From: Aphelocoma coerulescens | Taxonomy: Eukaryota; Chordata; Aves; Passeriformes; Corvidae | Reading direction: 5' to 3' | Assembly: GCF_041296385.1 (NCBI RefSeq) | Contig: NC_091014.1 | Span: forward strand, 18,885,578-18,949,577 | Length of the DNA: 64,000 nt | Shown here: positions 36,390 through 49,800 of the stretch, piece after piece | How positions within the stretch are numbered: the first letter of the stretch is position 1 | Layout of the letters: every line of letters starts with the position of its first letter | The notes under the pieces: model-generated | What the model saw: only the letters and a program-made list of their open reading frames with translations | Database searches by the model: none | Told to the model about the DNA's origin: nothing | Position numbers and translations under genes: made by a program

Positions 36390-37770
36390 TTTAACTCGCA
36401 ACTGTATCAGTATTTATGGATTTTATCCATTTTTATGAATACTTCCCCTAACCCTAACCTTAATGGTTTCATTATAACACACTAAGTTTTTTCATAAGAT
36501 GGACCAGTTTTAAAGAGTGTGTGTGCTTTAGAATGGCTAAATAATTGTAGTGTAAAAATTATTACAGCGTTTTTGGTACTTCCCCTAATTATCACTTCTG
36601 GAATATATTCATAAAAAATGACTCTCATATATTATTAATGTAACTCCTCTAATTGCATTCATACATAAGTAATTATAAATGTTAACTTTATTCATTAAAT
36701 TATAAAGATTGAGAGAATTGCTGACATTCAAAGAAGTTTCACAACTGTTTCAGCAGCAGCTTAGGTAAAAAAAGTATATAAAAATCTACAAAAATTACTG
36801 GTATTTAATTGTTATATTTATTTCTTGTGATACCTTCAGAATAAAATAGGTATAAAGTTTTCTGGTTTTATTAGGAAATCTTATCTTAGAAAACCCCCTA
36901 CTGCATTCCTAGAATAGCTGATAGATTTTCCTTTAAGTATATGACAATTTTTATATTTTGGTAATACTTTTTGGCAATATTTTTTTCTACTGATTAATTA
37001 AATACAATCTTAGAAATCTTAGCCACAAAATCGGGGGCTGAAATTGAAGAGGAAAAAAAATAAATATAGTCAAGGACAAAGATGAAGGCATCATAGGACC
37101 CTTGCACTTGTTTAGACTCTTCCATAAAGACAGGGCAAGTAATCTCAGCTAGAGGTATGGTATCTAATGCAGAACTAATTTCCTTGGTTTTGGTTCAGAG
37201 GTGTAAACAAGACAAAGACTTCCTTTGTCAGTGTCAGAAGAGGTGGTAATATAAAACAACATTCCTTGTTGTTCCTCACATCTCTGACTACAGCATCAAG
37301 AACAGTCACAAATCCATTGCTTTTGACTGGTTCTACCCTTTCCCTCTTTCCTGTAGCTGGTGCATGCCAGGAGCACTTCTGTTTCAGTCTCCCAGGAGAA
37401 GGTAGGAGATGTGGGAATTGGTGTGGGGATTTTGTTACAGAATAGAGCCCTGGGACACAAGTTTAAAGCAAAGAAGGGAAAAAGAAAGAACAAGGTCTAC
37501 GCCCAGAGAAAGTCTGACTTCAGCCTCCTAGAATATACAGTGGCTTATGGTCCAAGTCCCATTTTTAACACAACCTTTCCTTTTTTAACATGCTCAGTGG
37601 ATGCTCTAACACTTCCAACTCACAGACTATATTTGTTCTGATAGTGCCACCAAACAAAATTTTACTGCCTCTGTTGGAAGGAAAGGGTAAAAAGCTGAAG
37701 GATGGCAAGGAGGATTGCAGATTCACTCAAGTGACCCTGAAGCTGGGAATGCCAGTGCCTGGAGAATAAG
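36390..37770. other. AT-rich unique sequence, no gene seen
   Basis: It contains a short telomere-like stretch at 36446-36463. A 93-codon frame at 37360-37641 has a lysine-rich centre but no family resemblance. Confidence 0.5.
36446..36463 (-). repeat. Short interstitial telomere-like repeat
   Basis: CCCTAACCCTAACCTTAA gives two perfect and one imperfect CCCTAA units, i.e. TTAGGG on the minus strand. Such small blocks can arise by chance or through break repair. Confidence 0.6.
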
Positions 37771-38160
37771 TGTGGGAACCCCCATATATTATGCCTACTG
37801 CTGTTTATCACCTCTTTTGAGAAGTAGAATCTCTGTGTGGAGATAACAGGTGGTTACGGAGGTACTCTCATGGACATGCTTGAGGTCCCTGTCTTGGGGA
37901 TCATAAAAAAGCACAGGGGAGATAAGAGCATGATGGCAAACTACATGTGTGCAGGCCCTCGATAAAAGGGTGCAAACAGCAGCCTTGCCAACTCCCAGGA
38001 TGGAATGATCCTGATTGTGCCAGCATTCCCACTCCTGTGTCTCTGCCAGGGTGCTGCTTTGGGATCCTCCAGTTAGTGAGGTAATGAAATAAATCTCCTC
38101 TTTGCATTTCAGTCATGTTTTTTTGGTTTTTCTGGCTGCCTGCCTGTGTCAACTCATACA
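37771..38160 (+). mobile_element. Probable LTR, unassigned family
   Basis: The block begins TGTGGGAACCCCCATA and can end GTCAACTCATACA. A TATA-like CGATAAAAGGG near 37960 is followed by AATAAATCTCC near 38087 and a T-rich stretch, the order of U3, R and U5 in plus orientation. No target duplication is found with these ends, and an alternative end at 38151 (TGTCA) is possible. Composition is GC-richer than the flanks. I do not know the family. Confidence 0.4.
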
Positions 38161-39007
38161 CTCCAAATATTCTGATTCTTACTTATTTTTACTGTTCATA
38201 GACCTAATTCAGCAAAGGATCTCCATTTCAGTGTACACTTTAGCACATGTTTAAATTTAAGAATACTAAATACTTACATAGCAATTAGCCTAAAGTGGTG
38301 CTTTAACTAAATACCTGCTAACCTCTTTTGATGAACTTCTGCCTGAGACTGATGTTTTGCCAGGGAAAATATTCCCTGAACTTCATAAGAGTTTCACCAT
38401 GTTGTAAATGAAGTTAGCATTTGGCTTTGATGAAAGACTACAAAGAGGTTGGAGAAATAAATTAAATGTCTGACTCCAAAGAAATCAGAGAAATAAGTAT
38501 ATATAATGAATGGAATTCTGGCTTCACTGAAGTCAAAGACAAAATTGGTATAGAATGCAATAGAGTAAGGATTTCATGTCATATCTTTAGACTCCCTGTC
38601 CTGGACAGAGCATCAGGCATCTGACTCCTGTCTTATCCCTTGTGTTGAGTAGTACTTCATAAATAGACCAGATGTAGTCAATAGCACCATTTGAAGAAAG
38701 GCATTACTCAGCATGAATAAAGGTAATCGAAAAGCAGCTATTTTTACTAATGAACATGTTTTTAACTGCCAGATACAGAGCTAGGAAAATGACAGTAAAT
38801 AGAGGATATTTTTACAAATGGAAGTATTCCTTTCATAAAATCCATTTTTGCTGAGGGTAACTAAAAATATACAAATATGCGTTTTTTTCACCCTGCAAAA
38901 CTATAAATAGTAAGATACAATATTTTGCTCCACTTCACAAAAAAAGCTATTGTAAAAAACCTATTACATAAAAGTATTATAATTATTATATATTTTTAAA
39001 ACGAATA
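38161..39007. other. AT-rich unique sequence, no gene seen
   Basis: Nothing recognised; it becomes strongly AT-rich toward 39000. Confidence 0.55.
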
Positions 39008-39071
39008 GATATATATGGTATAAGATATATATGATATAAGATATGTATGGTATAAGATATATGATAGATGA
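39008..39071. repeat. 16-bp AT-rich tandem repeat, four units
   Basis: Units GATATATATGGTATAA, GATATATATGATATAA, GATATGTATGGTATAA and GATATATGATAGATGA lie end to end at 16-bp spacing; the last is the most diverged. Confidence 0.9.
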
Positions 39072-39152
39072 GACAGAGAGACATAAATAATATCATATGA
39101 AACTATTATATGAACCCTTTAAAAATAAACCCAAACCTATTATATAAAATAC

Positions 39153-39310
39153 AAAGGCAAGTGCCGGATCCTGCGCCTGGGGAGGAACAATCCCAAGTAC
39201 CAGTACAGGTTGGGGGCTGAGCTGCTCAAGGGCAGTTCTGCTGAGAAGAACCTGGGAGTATTGGTGAATGACAAGTTGACAATGAGCTGACAGTGTGCCC
39301 TTGCAGCCCA
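39153..39310 (+). mobile_element. CR1 LINE ORF2 fragment (C-terminal part of the RT protein)
   Basis: The frame from 39153 reads KGKCRILRLGRNNPKYQYRL followed by GAELLKGSSAEKNLGVLVND, the well-known conserved stretch near the end of the CR1 reverse-transcriptase polyprotein. It is broken by a TGA near 39288 and lacks both the rest of ORF2 and the 3' end, so it is an isolated internal piece. Confidence 0.9.
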
Positions 39311-39639
39311 TATTTCAGCAATGTTAGATGTATTGAGAAAATACTTACATATGTTAGAAGAGAAAATACTTACATATACAATATCTCCTAAATATAGAAG
39401 AAATGTGCCATGAGTACAAGGGTCCATGCTGTCAACACTGGAGCTACTCGGCTCTTAGCAGGTTCCATGGCCTCTAACATTTTGTGCAATGTTTTATACA
39501 TTTCACTCTAACTGCACAATTGGGCTACATCCATAATATTGCTGTTGGCTTGCAATGGGAATCTGCCATCATTACCTGAATGATGGAGCAGAGTCCCCTT
39601 AATGAGTGTGCTGGGGATGCAAACTGAGACTGGCTGACT
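39311..39639. other. Unique sequence with a short direct duplication
   Basis: GAGAAAATACTTACATAT occurs twice about 25 bp apart (39335-39378). It separates two CR1 pieces; part may be diverged CR1 that I cannot confirm. Confidence 0.45.
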
Positions 39640-40027
39640 CCATAGAGTCATGCTGCCTTCCAGGAGAGACCACAACAAGCTGGAATAATGGTTTCTCAAC
39701 AAGAAAGTTCAACAAGGAAGAGTGCAAAGTTCTTCATCTGGGAAGGAGCATGTAATGAAACAGCACAAACTGGCAAAACATCTTTGCAGAGAAGGACCAG
39801 AGGGTTCTGCTGTATACCAAGGGGAACATGAGCCAGCAAAGTACCCTAGTGACAAATGGTACCTGAGCTACAGTAGAAAAAGTGTTTCCAGCAACGTTCA
39901 GAAACTGACTGGACACTGTCCTGGACAGCTTGCTGTAGGTGGCCTTACTTGGGCAGGTACATTTGATCAAATAATCTCCTGAGGCCCCTTCCCAACTCAA
40001 TCATTCTGAGATTCCATGATTCTGTGA
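39640..40027 (+). mobile_element. CR1 LINE, 3' part
   Basis: Sense CR1: the AGTTCAACAAGGAAGAGTGC and AAAGTTCTTCATCTGGGAAG block corresponds to the same conserved protein region as the previous fragment (ECKVLHLGR). It is followed by the 3' UTR and terminal ATTCTGAGATTCCATGATTC and TGTG. As this protein stretch occurs twice within 600 bp, the two pieces come from two insertions, not one. Confidence 0.85.
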
Positions 40028-40273
40028 TACCACTTCTGCAAATATACAAAATTAATATTTATATCCATTACATAGATCATATTACGTTATTTATTTTATA
40101 GCATATACTATATTACATTTTATATTCTAGAACATGTATTATGTGTATTATTTTAAATATGTACTACTAAAATGATTTTATATTATTATCTTGTTGTAGA
40201 AATTAAAATCCACTCCAGTTCTTTGCTGGTTTTTTTCCTGTTCTGGAAAGTCTGTACCATGTTTTCTTCAACA

Positions 40274-40305
40274 AATAAATGTATATGTGCCAAAAAAAAA
40301 AAAAA
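40274..40305 (+). other. AATAAA followed by A-run, possible retrocopy tail
   Basis: AATAAA at 40274 is followed about 18 bp later by an A(14) run, the spacing of a polyadenylated RNA copy. Upstream sequence shows no coding match, and no flanking duplication is evident. CR1 itself does not make poly(A) tails, so this would be unusual in a bird. Confidence 0.2.
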
Positions 40306-40910
40306 GCTACTTTTTATTTTTCCTAAATTCACACAGCGACAAAGAAACAAAGTGGTTTCTTTGGCTTCTGAGGTTTAAAAACAGGAAAAGCTTTAAAGGA
40401 GGCATGAATCAGAGTCAAATAGAGTCATGAAGATAATAGAAACAAAGACAATGCTTTGCTATCTTCTGTAATAGTTCTAAAATTGAAATTGAATTGCAAA
40501 AAGTAGGAGCACTAGTCCCTTCCTGGTAATACATTAAAGTCTTACGAGTTATTTTCTGTCTAGATATAATAATCAAGCATTTTAGTTAGCACTGTGAAAA
40601 GTAAAAGAGATATTTCCTTAATTAGAAACCTCTATAGTGTTATATAAAGAATATTAATAGAAAATGAAAACATCAAGTGATGGGGAAAAGAAAAAAAATA
40701 AAACTCTTTATAATTTTATTTTTCAGTAGAAACTGCAGTGAACTGTAAACATTGCAGAGCATTAAAAATCTGCTCTAGCTGCATGAGTGCATACAGACAT
40801 AACACTGATATGCAATATCATACTAGAAGCCCCAGCACAAAAATGGTTAGGGTCTAACTCATCTCACTGAAATAGCCAACAGTACAGAAATCCCAGGTTT
40901 AGCATACTAA

Positions 40911-40927
40911 TTTATTTATTTATTTAT
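40911..40927. repeat. (TTTA)4 microsatellite
   Basis: Four TTTA units and a partial unit; minor. Confidence 0.85.
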
Positions 40928-43900
40928 TATAATTATCAAAATAATTTTTATAAGGTTATTCATTGGATGTTTATTTTGGACATATAATTTATGAGATTAA
41001 TCATTATAATTTTGATGGTGCTTTCTGGAGCTACCTGTCACTAAAGCCAGTGCTTGTTGTATTAAGTATTAGGCAGAGAATATAGCAGAAAAAATGAAAA
41101 GGAGTTTTCTTTCCATCTTCAGTATTGTTTTCTTCCTCAAACCTTATACTGTCAAACATTTTCTTTTACCATTGCAGCCCAGCACTTTTGCCTTCTAGCT
41201 TCCTGAACCTTAGTGAAGTTCAAATTTCCATAGCCTGAATACATTTCTAAGGAAGATATAAAGACAAAACAGTTATTGTTATTGTTAAAAACTGATAGGT
41301 ATTCATCAATTTATGTGGAAAACAAAGCCATGCCCCAAATCTATTTCCGATGTAAGAAATGATGGTGGTACCAGCATGAACGAGAAATAACTCTCAGAGA
41401 ACATAATGAGCAAGATGCTAGTTATTTGTTACTTGGTTTTTTGTTTTTCATAAAGAAGCTTTGCATGCACATCTTTTTTGTGCTTCCAGAAATGTTCTGC
41501 ATTCTGCCTCCAAGGATATGCCTTGAAATAGTAAAATGTGGTGAGAAAAATATCCCTCTGCCTGTCCTTCAAGTGATACGGTCCACAGATCTGTTACAAT
41601 GAATACTTCAGCTTGCTCGCAGACTTTGGGCAGAACTAGACCTGCCAATCACCTGCCATGAAATACTTCCTAAAGCACAGAATAATTCTTATCTACTTTT
41701 CTAAATTACAGAGATTGTTTTAGTATATGCTGTGGAAAACACACAATGACTGCTTCTACTCTAAAGCATAGTAACTTCCACCTAAATATGTTCATAAATC
41801 TAAGTATTTCAATAATATTTTCTAACTTTATGTTGCATTAATTATTTATATGGAGAGTACAGTGTATCTGTAGTTATTCTTACTTAAAGAGAAACAAATG
41901 CTTAGGTGAGCACATCTATATTATCCTGTACTTTGTTATAAAATCCACAGACACAATGTAGTAGAATTTTTATGGGAATGATGTCATTTCTTTATGTGGA
42001 TGCCTAATCTTTAAATATATGCACGTAAATTCCTTAGGTAACATAAATCTCTCTCTTACTTTCTCATGAGTGCTAATGTTCGTGGAAGAATTCCGTTAAA
42101 GGACAATAAACAGAACAGGTTAAGATCAGAAGATCAATATACACATACTGCTGAATTAATAGATATTTGCTAGCTCTCAAAAGAGGCCACATAATTACTC
42201 TGCTTTAAAGAAGGACTTTAAAGCTCAACTGAAGGAGACACTGAATCTGCTTATGTAATCAATGCTATAATACTTGCAAAGGACTGCTTGTCTAAATTAA
42301 AAGTACAAGATCATTGCATATCTCAATTTAAATAAATAGACAAAAGCTTCAGTTATAATGGTGCACATATTGAATACAATTCTCCATTCACATGCCAGAT
42401 AAAACCATCTGGCACAGTATGACTCACGGTCATGCAGACAGATTCTCTTACCTCACTGAGAAGTGCCTAAATGACACACTCAATTTACCTAGTAGGGTTG
42501 ATCTCTAATCTGCACTAAGTTCAAACTTTTCCTGTGTGATTTTTAGGACACAACTAGTTGGCCAAGGTCAAACTAATAACAGAGACCAAGCTGAGAATTA
42601 AACAGTGTGAACAATCCACACCAGCACTACATCCTGTTTAGCTTACAGTTAAAAGGCATAAATGTGCGCATACAAGTCTATTAGGATGCCTGTCATAGAT
42701 AAGTATACAAATATATTCTGTAGAGATTTCCTAACGTGCAGAATGACTGCCCAAGGACATGCTGCTTAAGCTTAAGAGTTTTGGAAAGTACACGTTCCCA
42801 AGATACATAGGATTGTGTATAACTTTGTTTCTTTACTAGGCTGAAAACATTATCTCTAAAAGACATGATTTTTTGCTTTGACACTTCTGTGTAATCCTAA
42901 TGATGTCCTTCTGGAGAAACTTGAGTTCATTTCTTTACTATTTTAACAAGGTTCTGTTTCAGCCAGTGGGATATGTTCATTTTATTGATTTACCTTTGGA
43001 TCATCAAAGGCAAGAATTACCTCATACACTCATAAAGGCACAGTATAACATTTCTGTGGTGCTTGGGCATATAAAGCTGTAGAGTTAAGCGAATAAAACT
43101 TGAAAACAGTAGCATTTAGTGTTAGAAAGACAGACAGTAACTGACTTTCTATTCCAATCTTTTATATTGTCCAGCTGCTCTGGTACAGGCAGATCCTACC
43201 CTGAAGGATAAACAAATCTTTTACAGACAGTCTTAATGAAATTGGGAGGTGAGATGTTGTACCCTCACAGCCTTGTTCTAGGCTCACATCTCTTACACCT
43301 GTGCTGGACCTAACTGGGAAGGCTATGCATAGCAGTTATCATCTGGAAATCTCTCTAAACACTGGAATCTCAGAGCAGTAAACTGAGGCTTTTTGAAGAA
43401 GTGCACACTAAACACATCTGAAAGGGAACAGAGAATCCTAACAGCTAAATTCTGTAAAAGCGAAGAATGTGGTCCAAAAAGGAAAGGAATCTTGATAAAG
43501 AAGAAATCTACAAAGTACTGTTCTATGCTACCAGTGTTTGTTCAGTTTATTATTTAGTCCAAAATCACATAATTCTCCAGTATGAATTCTATATATTCAA
43601 ACCCAACCTACAATATCATCACAAAATCACAAAAATTTACATGTATATTTAGTTGACATCACCGACACACCTAGAGGAATGAGGGTGTGCAGGAACTATT
43701 TATCGAGACTATTTTCATCAACCATGACCCCTAGGCAAACAGTCATTGTTGGGTAACCATTCTCTGACCCTACAGATCTGGGAGACATTGGTAGGCATGC
43801 ACTCCAGGGTAGCCCATTTCCTGCAGTTGGTTTACAGCAAGATTGCTACATTAAGTCACTGTCTAGTTTAGATATCCTTCTGGATACACCTTAAGTGTCG

Positions 43901-44291
43901 CCAGAAAGACATATATCACACCTGTGAATGAATGCCTTCTCAAATCTATAGAAAAACCTGATTTAGCATTATCCTTAATGTACTGTTGCAACTTGCTTTC
44001 TATAGCTTGTGTCATCCTACAGTGAGTGATGGCAGTCTTCTCTGCCTCTCTTTACTAATGAACTTTAGACATACACACATTCCTTAGACTCCTTTTTAAT
44101 CATTCTTGGCAATGCAGCTGTTTACAGGACTATCTGTTGTGATGTTTCCTTGTCATGTTTGTATCTGGGCGCTGTAAGAATGTTATGTAAGCTCCAGACT
44201 CATTCTTCTTGCCTCATTTCTGCATCTGGTTTTGATCTAATAGTGTAGAATTCTTCACAGCACTATCAGAAAAACACCAAGAGACATTATT

Positions 44292-44311
44292 AAAAAAAAA
44301 AAAAAAAAAAA
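44292..44311. repeat. A(20) homopolymer
   Basis: Uninterrupted A run with no poly(A) signal upstream at the right distance. Confidence 0.9.
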
Positions 44312-46539
44312 GATACTGCAAGTATATTTTATTTACATGAATTAATAATATTTTCTGAAGTTTTACCTTCTTAAAGGTTAGGACTTAGAACCATCTAGTT
44401 CTGTGTCTTTGAAGAACCATTTTGGCTTTAGTTCTTGTAAGAAATCCAACCACCTTTTAAAATACAATAACATTTTATGGTATTTTGGGAGCACTGATAA
44501 AGCCTTAACAACAGCCCTGTGACTGTGAACCGTAATTATTGATGATTGTTACTGCTTATGCATAAAATTGTCTGTTCATATGACACAGCAAAATCTACAG
44601 AAATAAGTTTAATATGTTTTGAGTCCTGGAGGTGCTGGATCAGTATGAAAAGGGTGAACCCCCCTCCCCTCAAAATAGTTAAGCAAAATTTAACACTAAG
44701 TAATGGCACTTTCTTACAAGACTCCAGAGCTCATCTGCAACAGTGTTTCTTTTAAAAATAGGCTTTTTATTAAGACTATTTTTAAAATTTGTCAGAAAGT
44801 ATGTCTCCATTAAACTAATGTAGATATTTCACCTTCTTTCCACAGTCTTTCCTGACATCTCAGCTCTCATGAGGTCCATCCCACTGAGAAAAAACACTGA
44901 TCTGATTGAAAACCTATTCCACCATCCCTTCTTGTAAGGAAGGATCAGATAACTAAAGCTAATATAAAGCGCTGGCTAATGTCATCTGGTCGAGAATATT
45001 ACTATTTGTCGAAGACAGGAGAACAAGGAAAGAAGAACTCTTTGAATCTCTTCCCCTCCCATTTTTCTTTCTCTTTTTCTCTTGATCTTTATTCTTCTGT
45101 TTGTTTCAGGACAGGGTGGGACTTTGTATTTCTCCCTCCTCTGTTGCCACCTAGAGGAGAGCAGAGCGAAGAGCTGGTGCTAGAACACACACGAGGATAA
45201 ACCAGGACATGGTCTAAAAGGGCAGGAACTGCCAGGAGCTGGGTGAACGAAATTGTGTAGGGATGTGGGATTACATGCACTGGTGGATGCACAAATGAAA
45301 AGGCTTTTAGTGCATAAATTCTCCTAAAAGTCCGGACAGGAAGAGCTCAAATATTAATTCCTCATCTGTTCATTAATAATAGTATTGTTCCTGAGAAAAC
45401 TCTAATCTATATCCTTACAACAAAGGGATTTACATGCATTATTACACTATAACTTTAATCTAAGATATAGACTTACATGCTGACATATCTGAGGAGTTCA
45501 AAGAAGCTGTGCAACAAAGACTCCTGCTGCTGGCAGCCTGTGCTATAGGTCAATACTGTTAAGTAAAGGGGGTAGATTAATTTATAATGAAAAGGGATCA
45601 AGATAATCCAAGCAAGTCAGAAATCATATTAGAGATAAACAATCTTATCCAATTTTTACAGCAACTGGAAAAGAAGTCTTAATTACTCAGTTTCTACCAC
45701 AAAAAAAAAAAAAAAAAGACAATTTGAAATACCTTACAAATTGGAAGTATCCACCAAAGAAAGCATTCAGCTTCTGTCCAGATTTCAAAGGCAGAAAAAT
45801 CAATGAATGCAGATACCAGCAAGATTTGGTAAAATGCTTTCACAGTACCAAAAATGTTAGAAACAACAAAAATCCCCAGGTGTTGAACAACTGAGGAAAT
45901 GCTATTTTGTACCCAACAGATATCAGAAATATCTCATATAATCAATGTGTAAAACTGAATCATGTGCTCATATTTTTTTTTAAAGAAAGCTAATATGTTG
46001 CAATCACTGAGTATAATACTGAAAAATAAACTTCTGCTTGCTTTCAGATCTCAACACTTTCCAGTTTTGTAGTGGTAGAGAAAGTCTTGGTGTATCTGCT
46101 ATTATTGTTATTGTCACTGATGATGTGATATTAATTATTTTAATTTAGTGGAATCCAATTTTAAATGGTAAACTTTAAAATTCAAATATTCTGTACTTCC
46201 ACAAATTTTTTTTAAATGCATTTGTTATTTTCAAGTCCAATTTATACTCATCACTTAATCTTTCATTGAAAACAAAATTAGACATAAGCTTAATAAATTT
46301 AACACCCTTTAAAAATTTTGGATATGGTTTCAGATTGAAAGAACATTCAAAAACCTTTTACAAAGTAATCTATATTTAATAAAAGTGTACTGTGCTTTTT
46401 GGGGTGTCAAACACTTTAAATTCAAATGTCTGACAGGAGTGTTAATGGGTTGAATGCCATCAGATTTGCAGTTAAGGTAGAGAAGCAAGTTTGACTTCTT
46501 TTTTAAAACAAATTGATATTTAACCTTTACAGCTATTCA

Positions 46540-46850
46540 AGGCCTCCTATTGCTGACAGTTGCACTTGTTCCACGTTGGCTGAATTTTAAGCAAGTCAGT
46601 AATACTTCAGGTTTTATCGCAGCTATTTACTAGAGTGCAAACAGTGACCTCCACATGACAGCAGCAGAAAAACGCCTTTTTGAGCCATTGATGCTGTACT
46701 GCACACACTATGCTCAGCTCCTTAAAAGTACTTTGGCAGTTCAATACCTAACATTTCCTGGCTTTTCTTTCAGTGGAATGATCAGACTCAGATCAGAAGC
46801 TCAAGCTCCTTATGAGATTTGGGTGTTTAATACAAGATTTGTAAACAACT
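46540..46850. other. Candidate conserved non-coding element
   Basis: Repeat-free, balanced composition with CTGACAGTTGCACTTG, TTTTAAGCAAGTCAGTAAT and TGACAGCAGCAG. The look is that of a conserved element; a 65-codon frame across its end has no family match. Texture-based only. Confidence 0.2.
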
Positions 46851-49800
46851 GATTGTCTATGTATATTATCAAGGACAAATAAAAGCTAAAAAATAAAAAT
46901 AAAAAGATAGAAAGTAAAAATAGGCTCAGTTTATGGAACTATCAAGTTGATAGGTGCTTAAACTTACAGCAGTGTTGACTTTGTTCCAATACCTCAGACA
47001 ACTCTACGCAAGCTGTAATTTTTGCACAGCGTGATGGAATACAGACATGACACCTCAGTCCTGCATTTGTGAAAAACTGGCTTCAGGCTTGCTAGATCTT
47101 CTTCATCTTTAGTTTCTTTCTGGAATAGTGTTCTAAAAGGTCATGTAGAGTAAATAATGTATTAGAATGAAGGCTACTAAATTTATGAAAGGAATTTTGT
47201 GCAGTTGTGTCTGATAATGAGAAGGGACAGTATTCAATGGTTTAAGATCAACTTTCCTTGTGAGAACATCTGCCCTGTGACAGTGAATGCTCATATCATT
47301 TTACCAGTGCAGATTAAGTCAATACTAGGGTTTTTTTCTGAGATGTCTTGAATGAGCCTACAAATGCCTTAGAATTAGGACCTCCTGACATGACAGAGGA
47401 ACAAGAATCCTGTTCCTATTTGAGCTTTCTATTCAAACAGAAGTTCTAGTGTGTGCTTTGCCTAAATATGCTACTTGAAACCTACCTGATGAGTGGAGCA
47501 AAACAGTAGTACAAGGATATAATTTGTGATAGCTTGTTTCATAAGAGTATTTGATAATCTGATTCTACAAATAGTCTCTCTGAAACAGATGCCCAATTTC
47601 TATATCTCAAAGACAAAAAAACAGTTGCAGTGTCTGAGATGCATTTTTCAGGGGATCAAACACCAAGTCTTGTGTTGAGAAAGACATGTCTCCAAAGAGT
47701 TACTCATGGCTTCTACATGCTGAACAAGGGATTATCCACGGCTAATAGGCCATACATGGGGAAAAAGTGTATTTCCAGCTATGCTTAAGGCTTAGGAGCC
47801 TTTTTTATTGTTTCAGTTGTGAGTGACTTTGCAAGATGAAGGGAAAGAGAGCTATCCTAATAATTAGCCTTTTTCTTAAGCTTATGAACTTTTCTCACAT
47901 TTTTTATTAGTGATGTATAGCCAAGGACGATCTGGACTCCTTTCCCAAAGTAAAGGACTTAACTAAAGATAGTTCACTTTTTTATCCATTACTACTGCTG
48001 CAGAACTACTCTTTTGAATAGTTAGAACACTTGCCCAGGAAATAGGAGATGTGTTCAATTTCCTTGTCAGCTTCATTCCCGACTTCACAAGGTCATGCTC
48101 ACTCTGGTGGATTATAGAACAAGACAGACTGAAAAGGAAAAGAGAAAATGGAATGCTCCTCTTGTGTTAGCTCACTGTGCCGACAGAAATGCAGGATTTA
48201 TGAAGATAAGAGAAGATCAAATAAATATAAGCCTAAATATCTGGTGGTTATAATTCTGAAACCCATCAGGTTGAACTTAGGTCTCTCTTCTCTCACTTAG
48301 GAAGTGAGTGCTTTAATAACCATGCTGACACATAGATGTGTGTGTGACCCTTGCTGTACATTAGTTGTTGCTAATATGGCTAGACTTCTACAACTTGGGA
48401 TGTAACTAGAATTAGATCTAAGTGGCTCTGGAAGTTTTAGTTCATGATGGAAATAACTTTTGACTACTTGCAAGTGAGCCTGCCTGTAGAGCAATCAGTA
48501 TAAAATAGATACCTTATTTTTTTTGCAAACACATGGGTTAATTAACTGGCCCATTAGTAAAGAAGCATCTCCACACAGGAGGTAGCCCCAGTTCTTAAGG
48601 AAGGATAGGTGGTTGCTAAAACACATGCACTTTGGGGTTTTATCTGTTGCTTTCAGTTTTGTATTCAAAGGGCAGCAGAATTTTGAGTGCCAGTGCAGAT
48701 TGATGTCATCACTAACAGGATAAGCATTTTGAGTGGCACTCAGTGAATGATTGACATTGGGTACACAGCAAGTTCTTATACTGTCAGAATCTGGCATGTT
48801 TCTAGGTGTCACAGTTAATCCACTGCCAGTTATTTGACAGGATTGTACTTAGTGCCGGATGCCAATCTCCAAAATGTCCATGATTAAGGCTGCATACAAA
48901 TGCTGCTTATTCAATTGAATAAACAACAGTTCCACTCGTACAAAAAAAGGTGGGCTCTCCATACAAATATATTATTTCCACACAAAGTAGTTAATAATAG
49001 GATAACATGGGATACCAAGGTGTTTGGGCTGAGGATGTGAATTGGCAATCACCAGCCATTCAGTGTTGACACCTGCCTTTGTGGGGTGTAATGTCACCAG
49101 AAGAGCTCTTCAAATACAGCAAATAATCAGTAGCTGCCCTGGTTGCACAAAAGAAAAAGCATGTTGAGTTCTAAATATCCTAGCCAGCACAGAGAGTGCC
49201 AGGACCCTGGAATTTCTCTTTGGGATTTGTAGTGCTCCCAGGAGTTCAACAGCTGAAATCTGATCTTCCAGCTAGCTTTTGAGCACTTCCAATGTAAGAA
49301 GTCTTCTGAAGAGATGCACAAGCGGGAAAGATAGGGATGGCATCCTGCCTATCTTCCACAGGGTCTGGGTTGCTTGAATCTATGCATTGTCCTGCACAAA
49401 CATTTCTTCCATGCTTTTACAGGTGGCATAACTAAAACAAGCCCGTGTAAGCTGTGAGTCAAAAGAACTATAAAATACTTATTACCTGCTTTCTGCATAA
49501 GCACAAACAGCTTTTTTATAGTAGCAGTAGAAATCAATGATTTCCAAGACAGCAAAGCAGAGAATTCAAACTAAACAGACACAAGGAGACCAGCTGAAAA
49601 AATGGGAACTCAAAAGGACAAGAAAGAACATATTGAGGCATAAAGTGACCATCAGAGAGTAAAAAATTGAAAGAATGAGAAGGTAAAAAAAAAAGACAGT
49701 GATGATACAAATAGAAACTTCTGACAGTGCAGATGAAACTTTCTAGATGGACATTCTTTACCTTACAAACAGATATTTGAGTTATTCTTTTTATCTCAAT

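Larger units (their letters stand above)
40028..46539. other. AT-rich unique sequence, no gene seen
   Basis: A long repeat-poor stretch with no convincing frame. It holds an AATAAA plus A-run at 40274-40305, a TTTA microsatellite at 40911-40927, A(20) at 44292-44311 and A(17) at 45701-45717. A GC-richer patch at 45090-45260 follows a pyrimidine-rich tract ending in CAG at about 45109. Confidence 0.5.
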
